From contig JAOZSG010000182.1 in the NCBI GenBank assembly GCA_029939785.1, forward strand, positions 1 to 6,961: a stretch of 6,961 bases of DNA, in the 5' to 3' direction. Each line of letters begins with the position of its first letter. Position 1 is the first letter of the stretch. The DNA is from Fidelibacterota bacterium. Its GTDB lineage: Bacteria > Fidelibacterota > UBA2242 > JAFGTP01. The notes beneath the pieces were generated by a model. That model ran no database searches. It saw only the letters and a program-made list of their open reading frames with translations, and was not told where the DNA came from. Made by a program: the position numbers and the translations under genes. Below are positions 1-6,787 of this stretch, one piece after another.

Positions 1-1
1 T

Positions 2-1012
2 TTTATTTTCATAAGTGGGAGTCAGTCTGTTGGAAAAATGACAGCAGATTATGCGCGAATTTTATTTGGTGGAAGTACAATTATGATTTTTTCTCATCTT
101 GTAAATGCCATTTTACGTGGTGAAGGTGACGCAAAACGAGCAATGTATGTGATGATGGCAGGTTCATTTTTAAATATAATTTTGGACCCTGTTTTTATTT
201 TTTGGCTTGATATGGGAGTTGCGGGAGCTGCCTGGGCTACGATTATCTCAATTTCTTTATCTTCCTCGATTTTATTTTATTGGTTATTTTTTAAGAAAGA
301 CACATATTTGGATATAACTTTTAAAAAATTCAAATTTGACAAAAAAATAATTCAAGAAATTTTAAGTGTCGGAATACCTTCTTCTTTGGCACAGATTTCT
401 ATGTCTATTTCCATGATATTTCTTAATAGTGTAATACTTATTGCAGGCGGTACTAATGGAATTGCTGTATTTACGTCCGGATGGCGAATTATTATGATGG
501 GTACTATTCCATTATTAGGGTTAGCATCAGGTGTAACTACTGTTACTGCTGCAACTTTTGGAGCAAAAGAACATGAAAAACTTAAAACAGCATTTTTTTA
601 TTCTATTAAATTTGGATTATTAATTGAGGGAATAATTGGATTAATTGTATTTCTATTTGCTGATCAATTTGCTTTGTTATTTACATATTCTGAAGGAGCA
701 AAACCAATTTTAAATGATCTAATATTATTCTTGCGGATTAATTCTTTGATATTTCCAATTGTTCCTTTTGGAATGTTGACATCTGCAATGTTTAGAGGAA
801 TAAAACGTGGAAATGCTTCATTGATGGTGACAATTATAAGGACAATATTATTACAGATTCCATTAGCTTATCTTTTTGGTGTAATATTAGATATGGGATT
901 ATTAGGTGTTTGGATTGGAATTATACTGGGGAATATGATTGCTGTGATAATTACATTTTTTTGGGGAAAACATGCCATTGAAAATGTAAAATTTAGCGAA
1001 ACGGTAATTTAG
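2..1012 (+). CDS. MATE-family multidrug/cation antiporter (5' end outside window)
   Basis: Integral inner-membrane transporter of the MATE family (NorM/DinF-like), which exports drugs or other organic cations in exchange for Na+ or H+. The reading frame is open from base 2, so the first ATG inside the window (38) is internal and the real start lies upstream. About 336 residues are visible against roughly 450 in a full protein. I count nine hydrophobic segments of the usual twelve, so about three N-terminal helices are missing. The stretch NAILRGEGDAKRAM followed by LNIILDPVFIF, then GVAGAAWATIIS, is the typical end of the first six-helix bundle. GLASGVTTVTAATFGA followed by a charged loop matches the second bundle. 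The substrate cannot be told from sequence. The 3' end overlaps the convergent PLP-enzyme gene by 20 bp, with no terminator between them. Family assignment is very likely; the subfamily is uncertain. Confidence 0.93.
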   Translation, partial: FIFISGSQSVGKMTADYARILFGGSTIMIFSHLVNAILRGEGDAKRAMYVMMAGSFLNIILDPVFIFWLDMGVAGAAWATIISISLSSSILFYWLFFKKDTYLDITFKKFKFDKKIIQEILSVGIPSSLAQISMSISMIFLNSVILIAGGTNGIAVFTSGWRIIMMGTIPLLGLASGVTTVTAATFGAKEHEKLKTAFFYSIKFGLLIEGIIGLIVFLFADQFALLFTYSEGAKPILNDLILFLRINSLIFPIVPFGMLTSAMFRGIKRGNASLMVTIIRTILLQIPLAYLFGVILDMGLLGVWIGIILGNMIAVIITFFWGKHAIENVKFSETVI

Positions 1013-1934
1013 ATAAATCTACATTGCCTCCTGATAAAATTACTCCTATCTTTTTATCTTTGAAAATTGTTGGATTGTTTTTTATTACTGCCAATGGAAC
1101 AGCAGAAGATGGTTCAATAATTATTTTCATTCTTTCCCAAATCATTTTCATTGACTTAATAATTTCTTTGTCGCTTACTGTGAAAATTTTATGAACATTG
1201 CTTTTTATTATCGGAAACGTAAGTGTTCCCAATGAAGTTAAGAGACCATCTGCAATTGTTTTTGGATTGATTGATGGAATAATTTTGTTTTGTTCTAAAG
1301 AACGTTTAGCATCATCAGCACCTTCAGGTTCAGCACCAAATACTTTTATAGCCGGATTTAAATATGAAATTATTAAGGCAGTTCCACTTAATAAACCACC
1401 ACCACCAACCGGGGCGATAATTATATCTAAATCTTTAATTTTTTCTAATATTTCTAGTGCTATAGTCGCCTGACCTGCTATGACTTTCTCATTATTATAA
1501 GGATGAATAAAGGTTGCTTCTGTATGTTTTACAATTTTATCTAAGGTTTCTTCACGTGCTTTTTGATTTGGTTCACAGAAAGTAATATTCGCTCCATACT
1601 CCTGCACAGCATTGATTTTAACCTGGGGTGAATTCTTAGGCATTACAATATATGATTTTATACCAAACCATCTTGCAGCAAGTGTTAAAGCAGCTGCATG
1701 ATTTCCTGAAGAATGGGTAGCCACGCCATTTTTTGCTATATCTTTTGATAATGAAAAAACAGCATTGGTTGCACCTCTAATTTTAAAAGCACCAACTTTT
1801 TGAAAATTTTCACATTTAAAAAATAATTTTGCATGGTGAATTGTATTTATTGAATTACTTGTTAAAATGGGAGTGTTGTAGATATATTTTTTAATAATAT
1901 TATGAGCATCAATAATATTATTAAGAGTTATCAT
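993..1934 (-). CDS. PLP-dependent serine racemase / serine-threonine dehydratase family enzyme
   Basis: Cytosolic fold-type II pyridoxal-phosphate enzyme of 313 residues. It is expected to deaminate L-serine, L-threonine or 3-hydroxyaspartate to the 2-oxo acid plus ammonia, and possibly to racemise serine or aspartate. Visible motifs are the Schiff-base lysine K51 in GAFKIRGA, the substrate loop SSGNH at 75-79, the phosphate-binding GGGGLL at 177-182, and SGGN at 301-304 near the pyridine nitrogen. There is no C-terminal ACT domain, so it is not the long biosynthetic IlvA. By my remembered alignment to mammalian serine racemase, S76 falls on the re-face serine (Ser84), and E202, A206 and D208 fall on the Mg2+ site. 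Most TdcB/IlvA dehydratases have Ala at the first of these positions. The ATG at 1934 lies 4 bp after the kinase stop. No other ATG lies between it and the in-frame stop seven codons upstream, and there is no obvious Shine-Dalgarno, so translational coupling is likely. Family secure; exact substrate open. Confidence 0.93.
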   Translation of the reverse strand: MITLNNIIDAHNIIKKYIYNTPILTSNSINTIHHAKLFFKCENFQKVGAFKIRGATNAVFSLSKDIAKNGVATHSSGNHAAALTLAARWFGIKSYIVMPKNSPQVKINAVQEYGANITFCEPNQKAREETLDKIVKHTEATFIHPYNNEKVIAGQATIALEILEKIKDLDIIIAPVGGGGLLSGTALIISYLNPAIKVFGAEPEGADDAKRSLEQNKIIPSINPKTIADGLLTSLGTLTFPIIKSNVHKIFTVSDKEIIKSMKMIWERMKIIIEPSSAVPLAVIKNNPTIFKDKKIGVILSGGNVDLSKLPFR

Positions 1935-1938
1935 TGGA

Positions 1939-2811
1939 TTAATACATTCTTTTTAGAGGAATTGAAATGTTGAATTTTGTACCATTTTCTGTATTGATAT
2001 CCATTTTCCCTTTTAGTTGGCTTATGGTAAGAAGTTTTATTAAATGTAAACCAAGTGATTTTGATTCTTCTACGATAATATCTTTAGGAATACCTATACC
2101 ATTATCGCTAACAATAATATTCAGTGTGTTCTTATCAGATTCCAAGGTTAATGAAATAATTCCTTTTTGATTTTCAGGGAATGCATGTTTTATTGAGTTG
2201 GTGATTATTTCATTTATTACTAAACCACAAGGAATGCAAATGTCAAGGTCAGCATAACAATCATTTTTTATATCTACGTTTAAAGTACGCATTGAAGCAT
2301 TATTCATAAAGGATCTGAAAATATTGACAGATAAAGTATTAATATAAGTGCTTAGATTGAATTCATTTAAATTTTCTGATTGATATATCTTTTCATGAAT
2401 AAGAGCTAAAGATTGAATTCTGTTTCGACTATCAGTAAGTATGCTATGGGTTTTATTATCTTCTGTTTGTTTAAGTTGTAAGTTTAAAAGGCTTGAAATT
2501 ATTTGGAGATTATTTTTTACTCTATGATGGATTTCCTGCATTAAAAAGTCTTTTTCTTTAAGAGTATCTTTTAATTCTTTTTCTATTATTTTTCGTTTTG
2601 TTATTTCATCTTTTAATTTCTTATTTTGTTCTTTTATGAGTAGAGATCTTCTCTTAACCTCTTTTTCCATATCATTAAATAATGAATAATATTTATCATT
2701 AGTGGTAATATTTTCATTGTTGACTAAACTTAATTCATTTTTTAGATGTTTGAGTTCCAGTTCAATTCGTGTCAATTTTTTTGTTGATATATCTGATTTA
2801 TTTTGTGCCAT
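1939..2811 (-). CDS. Cytosolic HisKA_2-type sensor histidine kinase
   Basis: Two-component histidine kinase of 290 residues. It autophosphorylates on histidine and would pass the phosphate to a response regulator, but none is encoded in this window. Residues 11-90 are highly charged and predicted to form a long coiled coil. The HisKA_2 dimerisation/phosphoacceptor region follows at about 88-165, with the H-box EIHHRVKNNLQ at 93-103. H96 aligns with the acceptor of related HWE-type kinases. The HATPase_c domain covers about 190-286: N-box NEIITNSIKHAF from 200, G1 box DNGIGIP at 236-242 and G2 box SLGLHLI at 252-258. No transmembrane segment, signal peptide, PAS, GAF or receiver domain is visible, so any input must come through the coiled coil or a partner. 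The start is fixed by an in-frame TAA a few codons upstream of the ATG at 2811. The gene overlaps the HDOD gene by 14 bp, which suggests coupled translation and a shared pathway. Confidence 0.93.
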   Translation of the reverse strand: MAQNKSDISTKKLTRIELELKHLKNELSLVNNENITTNDKYYSLFNDMEKEVKRRSLLIKEQNKKLKDEITKRKIIEKELKDTLKEKDFLMQEIHHRVKNNLQIISSLLNLQLKQTEDNKTHSILTDSRNRIQSLALIHEKIYQSENLNEFNLSTYINTLSVNIFRSFMNNASMRTLNVDIKNDCYADLDICIPCGLVINEIITNSIKHAFPENQKGIISLTLESDKNTLNIIVSDNGIGIPKDIIVEESKSLGLHLIKLLTISQLKGKMDINTENGTKFNISIPLKRMY

Positions 2812-3691
2812 TAGAAATTAATCCGATTTCTTCCATTCTTTTTAATTTTTCGTATAAATCTTTCTGCATTATTTCTAATGCTTCTGTTTCAATTTTATAT
2901 TGCGAGAGTAGTTCATTATACTTAATATCATCAGTTTCGTATTGATTGTCAGTATATCCCATGTTTATTGATTTGCAAAAAAAGTTTGATATATATAATG
3001 TTGATGAAAGTCGATGAAAATCATCTATTGCATCTTCCGGGTTATGATGAAATTTTATTGCTGAAATGAGACTTGCTGGAAAATTCCAATTTTCTCCCAG
3101 TACTGCTCCTACATCTGCATGTGTAAAATTCAAAACTTCCTTTTCCGCTTGAAATATATTTATTTTTTTTTCTTTACTTGTTTGAAGAATTTCTATGAAC
3201 TCTTCATGAAGAAACTGATCTATTATTATTAGACCAATATTATGGAGTAATCCGGCAGTATATAAATTTTCACCCCGTTCTCCAAATTCTCTTCTGTAAA
3301 TCATTTGACAAAGTATAGCATTTGCCACACTATTTTTCCATAATTTAGTACGTGAGAATTCAGAAGTGTCATTTCCCATAAAAATAGTTATAAGTTTTTG
3401 AGTGAGAGCAATATCTTTAACTTCATCAAAACCAATCCAAAGTATTGATTCTTTAAGATCGTTAAATTGAACTTTGGAAGCAAAAAAAGCAGAATTTGCT
3501 ACTTTTAGAACTTTTGCTGTTAAAGGCGGATCAAGTTTTATTACACCTTCTAAATCAAGTGCTGTGCTTTCTGGATTATTGATAATTTTAAAAATACCGG
3601 TAATAATACCTTTTATAGAAGAAAAGTCAGATGAATTGACCTTGTCTATTAAATTATTGATATCGTATTTGTTCTTTAATGTTTGATTCAT
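2798..3691 (-). CDS. HDOD-domain signalling protein
   Basis: Protein of 297 residues with an HDOD domain, a usually non-catalytic relative of HD phosphohydrolases found in bacterial signalling proteins, where it acts as a protein-interaction or output module. The domain spans about 24-225. LDPPLTAKVLKVANSAFF (53-70) and SILWIGFDEVKDIAL (82-96) are the classic N-terminal HDOD signature. LLHNIG at 148-153 stands where HD enzymes have LLHDIG, and LWKNS at 117-121 has Asn where a histidine is common. H191 and H215-H216 remain. This points to loss of metal-dependent hydrolase activity. The C-terminal tail (about 254-289) is charged and helical, probably a coiled coil. The ATG at 3691 has AGGA at 3698-3701, six bases upstream, the best ribosome site in the cluster. 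It is the first gene of the tight HDOD-kinase-PLP enzyme run, so the kinase downstream is its likely partner. Family confident; role inferred. Confidence 0.92.
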   Translation of the reverse strand: MNQTLKNKYDINNLIDKVNSSDFSSIKGIITGIFKIINNPESTALDLEGVIKLDPPLTAKVLKVANSAFFASKVQFNDLKESILWIGFDEVKDIALTQKLITIFMGNDTSEFSRTKLWKNSVANAILCQMIYRREFGERGENLYTAGLLHNIGLIIIDQFLHEEFIEILQTSKEKKINIFQAEKEVLNFTHADVGAVLGENWNFPASLISAIKFHHNPEDAIDDFHRLSSTLYISNFFCKSINMGYTDNQYETDDIKYNELLSQYKIETEALEIMQKDLYEKLKRMEEIGLISNGTK

Positions 3692-3768
3692 AGTTATTCC
3701 TGTTTGAAATGATTATTAAATTAATATTATAAATTAATTTTAAATAAATAAAGTATAAAATAAAATTA

Positions 3769-4521
3769 TTAAAATAATCCAAATAATTTAAAGATAGCAA
3801 TAATAATTGCGAATGCTAGAATGATCTTAATTATTGTTTCTCCGTTTTTTATTACAATTTTTACTCCAAAATAGGCACCGGTCATATTACCTATTGATAG
3901 TGCTAAACCATAAGTCCATAATATTTTACCTGATAATGCAAATATAATTACAGCAAAAAACGTATAACAACCGATAATAAAAAGTTTAACGGCATTAGTT
4001 TTAATGAGATTCAAATCGCTGATTAGATTGAGAGCACCAATAAAAAGAAATCCAACTCCTGCCTGAATAAATCCACCATATAATCCAATTCCAAAAAAAA
4101 TTATAGATTCAATTAATTTTGGTACTTTTCGTTTATTGTTTTTCTTTACTGGTTTTGGCAATAATATCATTACAAGGATAAACAATAAAATAATACCAAG
4201 AAATTTATCAAATACATATGAATTTAATTTTACAGCAATTAAAGATCCAATAATCGCTCCAATTACTGAACTAATGGTTATATGAATAATTGGTTTAATT
4301 GTTAATTGATTGTGTTTTTTAAATTGTGCAGTACCAATAATATTTTGCATTAGAATTGCCACACGATTTGTTGCATTTGCAACTGGAGAAGGAAGACCAC
4401 AAATTATCAAAACGGGTAATGTAAGTGTAGAGCCTCCGCCTGCCAAAGTGTTTATAAAACCTGCTAAAATTCCAGTTAAAAATAATATTAAATACTGAAA
4501 ATAAATATTTTCTATAATCAT
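3769..4521 (-). CDS. TSUP-family (TauE/SafE) membrane permease
   Basis: Inner-membrane protein of 250 residues in the TSUP/TauE-SafE family (formerly DUF81). Characterised members move sulfite, sulfoacetate, taurine-derived or other small organosulfur anions; the substrate here is unknown. The family's internal duplication is visible. The first repeat carries AGGGSTLTLPVL at 27-38 followed by the SPVANATNR stretch at 45-53. The second carries GIGLYGGFIQAGVGFLFIG at 144-162 followed by LIKTNAVK. I count about seven to eight hydrophobic segments, with a basic loop around 123-135 separating the halves. Length is normal for the family and the gene looks complete. The ATG at 4521 has only a weak purine stretch upstream. 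It is transcribed divergently from htpG, and its stop lies 77 bp before the HDOD gene on the same strand. No sulfur-metabolism gene is nearby, so context does not narrow the substrate. Confidence 0.92.
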   Translation of the reverse strand: MIIENIYFQYLILFLTGILAGFINTLAGGGSTLTLPVLIICGLPSPVANATNRVAILMQNIIGTAQFKKHNQLTIKPIIHITISSVIGAIIGSLIAVKLNSYVFDKFLGIILLFILVMILLPKPVKKNNKRKVPKLIESIIFFGIGLYGGFIQAGVGFLFIGALNLISDLNLIKTNAVKLFIIGCYTFFAVIIFALSGKILWTYGLALSIGNMTGAYFGVKIVIKNGETIIKIILAFAIIIAIFKLFGLF

Positions 4522-4541
4522 ATTATGCTTTCATAAATAAC

Positions 4542-4570
4542 AATTGACAAATGATAATTAACAAATGACA
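4542..4570. repeat. Tandem direct repeat, 14-bp unit, two copies
   Basis: AATTGACAAATGATA starting at 4542 recurs as AATTAACAAATGACA starting at 4556, a 14-bp period with 13 of 15 compared bases identical. A third, much degraded copy may follow to about 4583. The repeat lies in the expected 5' leader of the permease gene, just downstream of its candidate promoter. It could be a pair of protein-binding sites or one of the AT-rich short-period repeats common in low-G+C genomes. Confidence 0.6.
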
Positions 4571-4582
4571 GATTACATATTT

Positions 4583-4611
4583 ATTATATAAATAGAAACA
4601 TTTTTTTTCAT
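4583..4611 (-). promoter_or_regulatory. Candidate sigma-70-like promoter for the permease gene
   Basis: On the minus strand there is a perfect -10 box TATAAT (4583-4588), 17 bp downstream of ATGAAA (4606-4611), which matches the -35 consensus at four of six bases. Transcription would start about 50 bases before the ATG at 4521. Such boxes arise easily in AT-rich DNA, so this is only a candidate. Confidence 0.3.
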
Positions 4612-4655
4612 TATTATCATTCATGAATATGCCAAAAAAGACGGTATGTTGAAAA

Positions 4656-4685
4656 TTGTGACAATATGACTTGTTGATCTATTTG
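4656..4685 (+). promoter_or_regulatory. Candidate promoter for htpG (Bacteroidota-like spacing)
   Basis: TTG at 4656-4658 is followed after 19 bp by TCTATTTG (4678-4685). This resembles the Bacteroidota pattern TTTG-N19-TAnnTTTG, with one mismatch in each element. It would give a leader of about 60 bases. An 11-bp palindrome, ATTGTGACAAT (4655-4665), covers the upstream element. An alternative sigma-70-like pair is ATGACA (4565-4570) and TATAAA (4587-4592), 16 bp apart. No CIRCE element and no good sigma-32 box were found. The choice is uncertain and depends on the phylum. Confidence 0.25.
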
Positions 4686-4751
4686 GCATGATGTTGGATA
4701 TAGAAAACGGTCTGAAAATTGATAAATAAAAAATAAAAAGGAGAAACATTT

Positions 4752-6635
4752 ATGTCAGACTTTAAAAAAACCGGTCGTAAAAAGAATTTTAAATTTAAAG
4801 CCGAGTTAAATCAATTACTTCACCTCATTGTTCATTCACTTTACAAACATCCTGAAATTTTCATGAGAGAATTAATTTCAAATGCCTCAGATGCTCTTAA
4901 TAAAGCAAGATTTTATGAGTTAACAAAAGAAAATATTCTTGATCCGGAAACAGAATTAAGTATTAAAATCAATGTTAATTCCAAGAAAAAAACCTTTTCT
5001 ATCGAAGATACCGGTATTGGAATGACAGAAGAAGAGTTAGTTCAGAATATTGGTACTGTTGCAAATTCAGGGACTCTTAATTATATAAAACAATTACAGG
5101 AAAATGGAGAAAAAGTAGATGGTGATTTAATAGGAAAATTTGGAGTAGGATTCTATTCTATATTCATGGTTGCTGATGAAGTAACTGTTGAAACAAGATC
5201 AGCCGATCCGGACTCAAAAGGTTTTCGATGGATTTCTGATGGACAGGGAAGTTTTAGTATTGAAGAAATTAAAAAGAAGACACGTGGAACCAAAATATCA
5301 TTCAAATTAAAAAAGGAACATGAAGAGTTTTCAGAAGATTTTAGAGTGATATCAGTTTTGAAAAAATACTCTAATTTTGTTGATTTTCCTGTATATGTAA
5401 ATGATAAAGAAGAAAACACAGTTCAGGCTTTATGGCGTAAAAATGAGAGTGAATTAAAAGAAGAAGAATTAACTGAATTTTATAAATTTGTTTCAATGGA
5501 CTATAATAATCCACTCGGACATCTTCACCTATCAATGGAAGGTAAAGTGAATTTTAAAGCATTATTATTTATCCCGGAAAAAGCACCAATGAATCTTTTT
5601 AATGATATGAATGAGAAAGGTCTCCATCTTTATAGCAACCGTGTATTTATTGAAGATGCTGCGTCAGAAGAATTATTACCTGAATATCTTCGCTTTATCA
5701 AAGGTGTTGTAGATACTGAAGATTTACCATTAAATGTCTCCAGAGAAACAACTCAACATAGTCCTGTAATGTCAAAGATTAAAGATATTGTTACAAAAAA
5801 ATTATTGGCAATGTTTGAAAAATGGGCGAAAGATGATACTGCAAAATATGATATTTTTTACGAAAATTTTGGTCAACTTTTCAAAACAGGTATTAATACA
5901 GATTTTACTAATCGTGATAAAATTATGAAATTGTTACGATTTGTATCAACAGAAAATGTAAACGGAGAATTAGTATCTTTAGATGAATATGTTAGCAGAA
6001 TGAATGAAGATCAAAAGGATATTTTCTATATCACTGGTGAAAATAGACAAATTGCAGAGCGTAATCCTAATCTTGAGTATTTTAGAAAAAATAATATTGA
6101 GGTGCTATTTCTGACAGATCCTGTTGATGTTTTTATTTTACCAAGTTTAAACGAATTTGATGGAAAAAAACTCATCTCAATTGAAACTTCTGAAATTGAT
6201 ATAAGCAAAAATAGTGATGATTCAAGTGAAGAAAAATTAAATGAAAATGCTCTTGATTCATTGATAACTGTGTTCAAAGAAACTCTTGGTGATAAGGTTA
6301 AAGATGTTGTAGAGTCAAAACGTTTAGTTGATTCACCGGCAACTTTAGTTGTTGACAAAGATGGGATGGATCCACAAATGGAAAGAATGATGAGAGCAAT
6401 GAATCAGGGACAAGGTCCGGGAATGGATCAAAAAAAGATTCTAGAAATTAATTCCGGTCATAAATTGATTAAGAATTTATCAACCTTAAACATTGCCAAC
6501 AATAATGATATTATATTGAAAGATTCAATTTTTCAGTTATATGAATCTGCATTATTGATAGATGGGAATCTTAAGAATCCTTCTGAATTTATTCGACGAA
6601 TGACAGAATTAATGGAAAAAGCTACCGGTAAATAG
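4752..6635 (+). CDS. htpG: Molecular chaperone HtpG (bacterial Hsp90)
   Basis: ATP-dependent cytosolic homodimeric chaperone that remodels client proteins together with the DnaK system. At 627 residues it matches the usual bacterial length (about 624). The N-terminal GHKL ATPase domain shows RELISNASDALNK with the catalytic E40 and Mg-binding N44, then DTGIGM at 86-91 and the lid/glycine motif GKFGVGFYS at 128-136. The middle domain has LYSNRVFIED and LPLNVSRET, where R331 is the arginine that contacts the ATP gamma-phosphate. The C-terminal domain has the MDPQMERMMRAMN stretch that precedes the dimerisation helices. A clear AAGGAG (4738-4743) sits eight bases before the ATG, fixing the start. 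The N-terminus is about six residues longer than in E. coli and lysine/arginine-rich (residues 5-16). The gene stands alone on the plus strand and ends in its own terminator. No CIRCE/HrcA site is seen, so its heat-shock control is not evident. Confidence 0.98.
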   Translation: MSDFKKTGRKKNFKFKAELNQLLHLIVHSLYKHPEIFMRELISNASDALNKARFYELTKENILDPETELSIKINVNSKKKTFSIEDTGIGMTEEELVQNIGTVANSGTLNYIKQLQENGEKVDGDLIGKFGVGFYSIFMVADEVTVETRSADPDSKGFRWISDGQGSFSIEEIKKKTRGTKISFKLKKEHEEFSEDFRVISVLKKYSNFVDFPVYVNDKEENTVQALWRKNESELKEEELTEFYKFVSMDYNNPLGHLHLSMEGKVNFKALLFIPEKAPMNLFNDMNEKGLHLYSNRVFIEDAASEELLPEYLRFIKGVVDTEDLPLNVSRETTQHSPVMSKIKDIVTKKLLAMFEKWAKDDTAKYDIFYENFGQLFKTGINTDFTNRDKIMKLLRFVSTENVNGELVSLDEYVSRMNEDQKDIFYITGENRQIAERNPNLEYFRKNNIEVLFLTDPVDVFILPSLNEFDGKKLISIETSEIDISKNSDDSSEEKLNENALDSLITVFKETLGDKVKDVVESKRLVDSPATLVVDKDGMDPQMERMMRAMNQGQGPGMDQKKILEINSGHKLIKNLSTLNIANNNDIILKDSIFQLYESALLIDGNLKNPSEFIRRMTELMEKATGK

Positions 6636-6662
6636 AGTTTTATAATATTTCTTAAATATCAG

Positions 6663-6693
6663 AAAAGGTCGGATATATCCGACCTTTTTTTTT
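6663..6693 (+). terminator. Intrinsic terminator after htpG
   Basis: A perfect 26-bp palindrome (6663-6688) begins 27 bp after the htpG stop. The core stem is GGTCGGA (6667-6673) pairing with TCCGACC (6678-6684), with a TATA loop, followed by nine T (6685-6693). A run of A on the left side means the hairpin could also terminate transcription arriving on the minus strand. It is the most G+C-rich short element in the intergenic DNA. Confidence 0.93.
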
Positions 6694-6729
6694 GTTTGAT
6701 AAAAAAATATAATTTTATTGTAAACATTA

Positions 6730-6758
6730 TTGAAAAATAAAGTATAAAAAATTATACA
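6730..6758 (+). promoter_or_regulatory. Candidate sigma-70-like promoter in the right-hand intergenic region
   Basis: TTGAAA (6730-6735) and TATACA (6753-6758) are separated by exactly 17 bp, matching the -35 consensus at five of six and the -10 at four of six. Transcription would begin near 6765, just ahead of the GGAG at 6775-6778 and the short open frame at 6788. It lies 37 bp past the htpG terminator, so it would start a new transcript. Confidence 0.35.
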
Positions 6759-6787
6759 TATATATTAGTAAAATGGAGACAAAAAAA

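Larger units (their letters stand above)
993..3691 (-). other. Probable three-gene operon: HDOD protein, histidine kinase, PLP enzyme
   Basis: Three consecutive minus-strand genes are packed with a 14-bp overlap (2798-2811) and a 4-bp gap (1935-1938), and no terminator is visible inside. Only the first gene has a clear Shine-Dalgarno sequence, so the two downstream genes are probably translated by coupling. A 77-bp AT-only-like gap (3692-3768) separates this run from the permease gene upstream on the same strand. I see no terminator there and only poor promoter candidates, so read-through from the permease is possible. Operon structure is inferred from spacing alone. Confidence 0.75.

Noticed and set aside
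38..40. ATG at 38 as the start of the MATE gene
   Set aside because: The frame continues upstream to the window edge, and the protein would lack about three of twelve helices. The ATG is an internal methionine.
1198..1473. Open frame on the plus strand opposite the PLP-enzyme gene
   Set aside because: It is antisense to a well-supported enzyme gene, and its translation shows no domain or start signal. The same applies to frames at 1967-2170, 3474-3686 and 4310-4498.
2798..2811. Programmed frameshift fusing the HDOD protein to the kinase
   Set aside because: The kinase frame has a TAA just upstream of its ATG, and no slippery heptamer is present in the overlap. Separate start with translational coupling is simpler.
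3718..3740. AT-only inverted repeat between the permease and HDOD genes
   Set aside because: AAATTAAT and ATTAATTT with a 7-base loop have no G/C pairs and no flanking T tract, so this is not a credible terminator. Such palindromes are expected in this composition.
4522..4751. CIRCE or sigma-32 site ahead of htpG
   Set aside because: I found neither the TTAGCACTC-N9-GAGTGCTAA pattern nor a CCCCAT-like -10 in this region.
5153..5419. Minus-strand open frames inside htpG (also 6026-6358)
   Set aside because: Serine- and phenylalanine-rich translations mirror the codons of htpG, a strongly conserved gene. No ribosome site or domain is seen.
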